Shown: positions 5,785-6,723 of the stretch, in pieces | How positions within the stretch are numbered: position 1 is the first letter of the stretch | How the letters are laid out: every line of letters starts with the position of its first letter | The notes under the pieces: generated by a model | Database searches by the model: none | Told to the model about the DNA's origin: nothing | What the model saw: the letters and a program-made list of their open reading frames with translations, nothing else | Source of the DNA: Acidobacteriota bacterium | Lineage (GTDB): Bacteria; Acidobacteriota; Terriglobia; UBA7540 | Assembly (NCBI GenBank): GCA_021784615.1 | Contig: JAJYHU010000079.1 | Location: 1 to 6,723, forward strand | DNA: 6,723 bases | Direction of reading: 5' to 3' | Program-made: the position numbers and the translations under genes

Positions 5785-6723
5785 TCATTTCCGGCGCCCG
5801 CGCCGGGCTTGATGCCGCGAATGGCGGTCGCGCAGGGAAGAGGCGGCGATTTCCCCGGGCGTGCCGGGAGCGAAATATCCTGCCGGAGCCTGCACGCTCA
5901 TGCGGCTGTGCCGGTAAAGCGTGACGCGCACGGAATGGAAGCGGCCGTTGGGGCGCAGGCCGCTCGGGTGGTAGCCCAGGACGTAATAGGCTGCGGGCAG
6001 CGGCGCCGCCATTTTGAATCCCCTGTCAAGGTCGTCGACGTTGGCGATGAAATTGCCGCCGGTCATAGTGGCCAAATCTGCCAGCGGATCGGAGGTCGCT
6101 CCCGCGCGGTCGGCAAGCATTTCGTTCTTGGCGTCGGCGATTCCCTCGGCCTCAGCCGAGCCGTCTTGGCGGGGATTTCCGGAGAAGGGAATCTGGTGGA
6201 AAAAGCCGGCGGTGTCCACGGTATTCACAATAATGTGGAGCCGGGTCGCCAGGCGGGACAACTCATCCACGCGGCGCCCCAGCGTTCCCGTAAGAAAGCC
6301 GGGCGAAGCCACGATGATGCTGCGCGGGTCGGGAAGCGTGGACACTTTGTCGATCAATTTCGCGAGCGCGGCAAGCGTTTGATTGGACCGCGCGGAATCT
6401 TCCTCGATCACTCTGGCCGCCTGACGGTCGGCCACGGCTTTCATCCGCCGCATCTCGAAAAGGCTGGGCCTGGCCGAAACCGGATCGCCCGCGCCATCCC
6501 GGCTGCTGCAATGCTGCATGTCGTACAAGGCGACTTTCAGCGCCAGAGGGTCATGGACGTAAAGCAGCAGGTAGGCCTGATAGTCCGTAAGGGCCGGGCA
6601 CGCTTTGGCCAGGGCGGGCGCGGGAAGATGCGGGTGAATGGCCAGCAGGGCCTGATGGACTTTTTTCCGGTTGTCCGTGAAATCAAGCCTGATTTCGCCC
6701 GAGGCGGTGAAGACGCCAAAGCG
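5785..6723 (-). CDS. VWFA-related acidobacterial-domain protein (TIGR03436 type), N-terminus outside window
   Basis: The frame is open from the window edge to the TGA at 5785-5787, giving the C-terminal 312 residues. A TTG at 6528 is only an internal codon, because clear family sequence continues upstream of it. The edge sequence RFGVFTASGEIRLDFTDNR is followed by the family pattern of a CP-x-L-x-x-Y-x-A segment (residues 42-50) and, after it, a second cysteine (DMQHC). After a helical stretch come SIIVASPGFL, a strand with IIVNTVDTAGFF, and ATMTGGNFIANVDDLDRGF. The end is the hallmark AAYYVLGYHPS, GRFHSVRVTL and AGYFAP. The tail after this is Arg/His-rich. The MIDAS motif of the VWA fold, if present, lies outside the window. 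Members of this family are numerous in Acidobacteriota and generally carry signal peptides; their function is unknown, possibly protein-protein contact outside the cytoplasm. It directly precedes mutY and probably shares its transcript. Confidence 0.93.
   Translation of the reverse strand, partial: RFGVFTASGEIRLDFTDNRKKVHQALLAIHPHLPAPALAKACPALTDYQAYLLLYVHDPLALKVALYDMQHCSSRDGAGDPVSARPSLFEMRRMKAVADRQAARVIEEDSARSNQTLAALAKLIDKVSTLPDPRSIIVASPGFLTGTLGRRVDELSRLATRLHIIVNTVDTAGFFHQIPFSGNPRQDGSAEAEGIADAKNEMLADRAGATSDPLADLATMTGGNFIANVDDLDRGFKMAAPLPAAYYVLGYHPSGLRPNGRFHSVRVTLYRHSRMSVQAPAGYFAPGTPGEIAASSLRDRHSRHQARRGRRK

Noticed and set aside
6537..6719. Separate minus-strand open frame of 60 codons near the right edge
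   Set aside because: It is out of frame with the VWFA-related gene, whose frame is open to base 6723 and shows family sequence in this same stretch (e.g. GEIRLDFTDNR). The 60-codon frame is an overlap artefact.

Overview
The window looks like a chromosomal piece of an Acidobacteriota genome (GC-rich, inferred lineage). Two families largely characteristic of that phylum lie in it: an 'acidobacterial duplicated orphan permease' (ADOP, MacB/FtsX-type) and a VWFA-related acidobacterial-domain protein (TIGR03436 type). Both are cut by the window edges.

Layout: bases 1-2337 (+) hold most of the ADOP permease, with its N-terminus missing. It converges on a minus-strand gene (2412-4178) across a 74-bp gap with no clear terminator. 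That minus-strand gene encodes a Tat-exported protein of about 588 residues. It has a probable TIM-barrel-like body and a C-terminal beta-sandwich-like domain; I cannot assign it to a named family. Its start is best placed at 4178, from a GAGG ribosome-binding site and a well-spaced sigma70-type promoter (4214-4242).

An unusual AT-rich spacer of about 490 bp (4179-4665) follows. It contains a plus-strand promoter candidate with no obvious gene, a perfect 20-bp A7-GAATTC-T7 palindrome, three 11-bp tandem repeats that put A-tracts in helical phase, two copies of a ~33-bp direct repeat, a small hairpin, and one good plus two weaker DnaA-box-like nonamers. This is the part of the window least explained by ordinary genes.

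The minus strand from 6723 down to 4666 carries the C-terminal 312 residues of the VWFA-related protein. It is followed after only 9 bp by mutY, the A/G-specific adenine glycosylase, complete with catalytic Glu/Asp and a [4Fe-4S] cysteine set. The two are probably co-transcribed. Apart from that pair, the genes do not form an evident pathway: a membrane permease, an exported putative carbohydrate-active protein, a DNA-repair enzyme and a probably exported VWFA-type protein. I found no clear evidence of a new multi-gene system. The best candidates for follow-up are the structured spacer and the unassigned Tat protein.
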